A DNA stretch of 64,000 bases from Bigelowiella natans CCMP2755 (taxonomy: Eukaryota > Cercozoa > Chlorarachniophyceae): contig ADNK01000785.1 in assembly GCA_000320545.1 (NCBI GenBank), forward strand, positions 1 through 64,000, read 5' to 3'. How positions within the stretch are numbered: position 1 is the first letter of the stretch; the number at the start of each line of letters is the position of its first letter. The position numbers and the translations under genes are program-made. Below the pieces are notes generated by a model that was not told the DNA's origin, did not search any database, and was given only the letters and a program-made list of their open reading frames with translations. This document shows positions 61,190 through 64,000 of this stretch, piece after piece.

Positions 61190-64000
61190 CTATTTAGTAC
61201 GTATATTAGCGTAGAACTTCTGGCAACATGCCAGTGTCGGTGTTCGGCCTATAGGTTTAGTCAATATATCTGCAGGTTGTTCCTTGCCAGATATATGATA
61301 TAGTCGTATAACGTCATCACGTATGAGTTGTCTAACGTTATGGTACGCAACCCTTATTGACTTAGACTTCTTTGTAAAGCCAGGGTTGGTGGCTATCCGG
61401 ATGGCAGGCTGACAGTCTTCAAATACAGGTATTTTCATTAATATTTTCTTGTTAGGCTCGAAGCCTAATTCTTTAACTAACTGTGTAGCATATACTATAT
61501 CACGCCCTAGCTGAGACATACTCATGTATTCAGCTTCGGCTATGTGATTAGCTACCACAGTCTGTCTGTGTGAGCCGTATAATACAGGGCCACCGCAGAA
61601 CTGTAAGAAGTAACCTGATCTGCTTTTGCCATCCTTCTCAGTCATGTGAGTAGCATCGGCGTATCCCTCGAAGCCTCGCTCAGGTCGGTTGTAGCATATT
61701 TTATAGTGTTTAGTATTTAGTAAATACTTCATAACCCTATACGCCATTTTCAAGTGGCTTTCCCTTGGGTCCTGCGAATGTACTGCCAGTAGCGATAAGG
61801 CCGCGACTATGTCCGGTCGTGTAGCTACTGCAACGTATAAACAGGCACCAATGACTGACCTAAATAATGTTTGATCTACTTTAGGTTCACTGCTACAGTC
61901 CTTCCTTATATCCATCGGAATCGGAGTCCGGGCGCGCTTAGAAGGTAAGATTTTAAATCTTTCACACATCTTCGTGATGTATTTTTCTTGACAGACAGAG
62001 TAACAACCTCTGCTGTCTCTTTCTATCTGTAAACCTAAGCACTTTTGCACTGGGCCAAGATAGTGCATTTCGTATTCCTTCATTAAATTTTCAACAACGT
62101 AGTCTTTATCTTTCTCGTTTTGAAAACATAGAAGGGTATCGTCTACGTAGATGCCCACTATGACTTTTCTATCTTCTCCTCTGTCCAACACAAATAAGCA
62201 TGGGTCTGTCTCCATTTGTTTGAAACCCATCTTAGTGAGAGACCTTACGAATGTTCGGTTCCATATGTATGCTGATTGTTTTAGACCGTAGATAGATTTA
62301 TTTAACTGACAGGCTGCATTAGCCCTGTCATTCATAATCTCTTCTTCTTGTTTACTCCTACAATCTCCTTTTTCTAACCCATCAGGTATTTCAAGGTAGA
62401 CATCGGCGTCAATCTGGCCGTAGAGGTAAGCTGTACGTATGTCTATGTTGTGTATTATTAGCTTGTATCTGGAGCACAACGCTAATAGTATACGTAGAGA
62501 TGCCTGTGAGAGAGTCGGTGCATACGAGCGAAACCATTCAACGCCTCGGCGTTGATCGAATCCTCTTGCCACCATACGAGACTTGTAGCGAATAGACCCG
62601 TCAGGGTTTAGTTTCTTTTTAAATACCCATTTAGTAGAAACTAACTTACCTTTCGGTCGTCTAACTATATCCCATGTATGTCTCTTAACTAACGATCTAA
62701 TTTCATCCTTTATTGATGGTAACCAATACTTCTTCTCAGGTCCAGTAACAGCCTCGCGGAAGGTTTTAGGTATGTCTAATATATCATGTACAGACACATC
62801 AACATCCTTTAATATAACCTCCCCGGTGCTTTGATCAAGAGCGGCGAACATACGTTCCGCCGTTTTTATCTTGTCATATTCTAATCGTGGATGTTTGTAC
62901 TCTTCAGCGAATAAGCTATTGCCAGCATGGGCAACAGAGGTAATACACTGCTCTTCATCCTGCATGGCCTGAAAATCCATTAGAGCATAGACGCCGTAGT
63001 TAAGGCCTATCATCGCCGGAGGCACGTTCTTATTAGATCTCTTAGAGACTCTAGTAGGTAGTTGAGGTGCCTCCTTACGCTTATGCTTTGCTTTGTCTAT
63101 CTCAGGCGCAGTTGAAGAACTCATTCCTCCCGTGGATATCGGCAGCTTTATAGGTAAAGGTAACGTAGTGTCTGCTCTCTCCTCACCATCATCCTTCTTA
63201 GTAGCGATGGTAGCTGATGATGATGATGATGACATCGCATCTATCTTCTTAGCGAGAGTACTCAGCGTATCATGTAATGATTTAATAAAATCCATTACAC
63301 TAGTATTATTCGTACTATGAGAAGAAGATTCTGACTCATCTCTCTTCTTGCTCGCAGAAACCTCGCCTTTATCCATCTCGACGTCAGAGTCCTCAGGATC
63401 CCGATATTGAGGTAGCTGTTGTCTTAGAGTAGCAGAGCGAAACACACTTTGATACCACTTATCCACATTCGCTTTTTCTATAATTTTACCGGTATCGGTA
63501 CTGACTGTGTACGTGCCATGTCTCGTATCATATCCGAGCATGCGTACATACTGTCCAGTATCCTCTAACCGTGACCTTTTGCGCAATTGTTTATCCACCG
63601 ATAGTACACCGATACAGCCAAACACCACTAAATTACTCAGGTCTGGCTTCTTCTTGTAATAGAGCTCGTAGGGAGTCTTCGTGTTATCGGCAGAGTGAGG
63701 TGTTCGATTCATAGTGTAGATCACATAATCTAACGCGTAACACCAATACCGTAACGATATACCGCATTGCTTTGTTATCGTACGTATTTTAGTCGTCACC
63801 GTTTGTATCGCTCTCTCAGACATTCCGTTCTGTTCTGGCGTTCGCGGCGTACTAGGATTAAAGGTAATACCGTTCTTGTCTAGAAATTTCTGTAGCGAAG
63901 TAGCCGTAAATTCGGAGCCATTATCCGAACGGAATTCTACAATGTGCGACCCGTATGCGTTTTTATGCTTGCGCAATATACTGCGCGTAAGCGCCGGTAT
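61190..64000 (-). mobile_element. Ty1/copia retrotransposon, truncated by the window edge
   Basis: The visible coding part has integrase followed by reverse transcriptase and RNase H, the copia order. It is on the minus strand and its 5' portion lies beyond 64000. The reading frame is intact in the window, so the element may be young. Confidence 0.93.
61190..64000 (-). CDS. Ty1/copia Pol polyprotein, C-terminal part (partial)
   Basis: The open frame continues to the window edge without a start and ends at TAG (61190-61192), about 936 aa visible. In order it shows the integrase core C-terminal half (FRSDNGSEF with catalytic Asp, then MSERAIQTV with Glu), the GKE-type linker with VFGCIGVL, and a Ser/Glu-rich spacer. 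The copia reverse transcriptase follows (WVFKKKLNPDGSIRYKSRMV, IRTAYLYGQI and IYVDDTLL), then RNase H (GYADATHMTEKDGKSRSGYF and NHIAEAEYMSM). Key residues are present, so the product may be active. Confidence 0.94.
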   Translation of the reverse strand: MPALTRSILRKHKNAYGSHIVEFRSDNGSEFTATSLQKFLDKNGITFNPSTPRTPEQNGMSERAIQTVTTKIRTITKQCGISLRYWCYALDYVIYTMNRTPHSADNTKTPYELYYKKKPDLSNLVVFGCIGVLSVDKQLRKRSRLEDTGQYVRMLGYDTRHGTYTVSTDTGKIIEKANVDKWYQSVFRSATLRQQLPQYRDPEDSDVEMDKGEVSASKKRDESESSSHSTNNTSVMDFIKSLHDTLSTLAKKIDAMSSSSSSATIATKKDDGEERADTTLPLPIKLPISTGGMSSSTAPEIDKAKHKRKEAPQLPTRVSKRSNKNVPPAMIGLNYGVYALMDFQAMQDEEQCITSVAHAGNSLFAEEYKHPRLEYDKIKTAERMFAALDQSTGEVILKDVDVSVHDILDIPKTFREAVTGPEKKYWLPSIKDEIRSLVKRHTWDIVRRPKGKLVSTKWVFKKKLNPDGSIRYKSRMVARGFDQRRGVEWFRSYAPTLSQASLRILLALCSRYKLIIHNIDIRTAYLYGQIDADVYLEIPDGLEKGDCRSKQEEEIMNDRANAACQLNKSIYGLKQSAYIWNRTFVRSLTKMGFKQMETDPCLFVLDRGEDRKVIVGIYVDDTLLCFQNEKDKDYVVENLMKEYEMHYLGPVQKCLGLQIERDSRGCYSVCQEKYITKMCERFKILPSKRARTPIPMDIRKDCSSEPKVDQTLFRSVIGACLYVAVATRPDIVAALSLLAVHSQDPRESHLKMAYRVMKYLLNTKHYKICYNRPERGFEGYADATHMTEKDGKSRSGYFLQFCGGPVLYGSHRQTVVANHIAEAEYMSMSQLGRDIVYATQLVKELGFEPNKKILMKIPVFEDCQPAIRIATNPGFTKKSKSIRVAYHNVRQLIRDDVIRLYHISGKEQPADILTKPIGRTPTLACCQKFYANIRTK

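Overview
The window reads as nuclear DNA of an intron-rich unicellular eukaryote. The genes are cut into short exons (often 30-100 nt) with GT-AG introns. Microsatellites (TA, CT, CA, GAT/GAC) fill the introns and spacers, and the right end carries a Ty3/gypsy and a Ty1/copia retrotransposon. A DUF2358 protein (family known from cyanobacteria and plastid-bearing eukaryotes) and a large WGD-repeat surface protein hint at an algal or related protist; the lineage is not proven. I see no rRNA, tRNA or CRISPR.

Layout: 1-766, a long imperfect palindrome. 752-1245 (-), 3' exons of an EF-hand-like gene. 1.3-6.5 kb, weak candidate exons on both strands. 6590-10472 (+), eIF3e, 13 exons, 468 aa. 11230-21562 (-), a roughly 30-exon gene for a secreted-start, about five-pass membrane protein with an RCC1-like WGD-repeat ectodomain. 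23068-23846 (+), UBE2D/UBC4-type ubiquitin-conjugating enzyme, 148 aa. 25333-26585 (-), small tyrosine-phosphatase-like protein, 201 aa. 27542-28174 (+), DUF2358 protein. 29100-31724 (-), NDUFAF5 (complex I assembly methyltransferase-fold protein), 15 exons, 314 aa. About 33059-42642 (+), UBR1/UBR2-type N-recognin E3 ligase. 43474-48829 (-), class III aminotransferase-fold phospho-lyase (ETNPPL/PHYKPL type), 23 exons, 483 aa. 48999-52324 (+), an unrecognised helical protein. 53496-59211 (+), complete Ty3/gypsy element with matching LTRs. 61190-64000 (-), 3' part of a Ty1/copia element running off the window.

For five genes I assembled all exons by hand and the summed coding length is an exact multiple of three with one terminal stop (eIF3e 1407 nt, E2 447 nt, PTP 606 nt, NDUFAF5 945 nt, phospho-lyase 1452 nt), which supports those models strongly.

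Gene orientation alternates strictly (-,+,-,+ ...) across all ten recognised host genes, so spacers are alternately convergent and divergent. The convergent spacers carry tracts packed with CTAG, GATC and GCATGC palindromes, and the divergent ones largely do not. This pattern, the WGD-repeat membrane protein and the UBR ligase with inserted reader-like modules are the most unusual things here. The genes are otherwise housekeeping functions (translation initiation, ubiquitin conjugation and N-degron recognition, complex I assembly, amino-lipid catabolism) with no sign of a shared pathway beyond the two ubiquitin genes.
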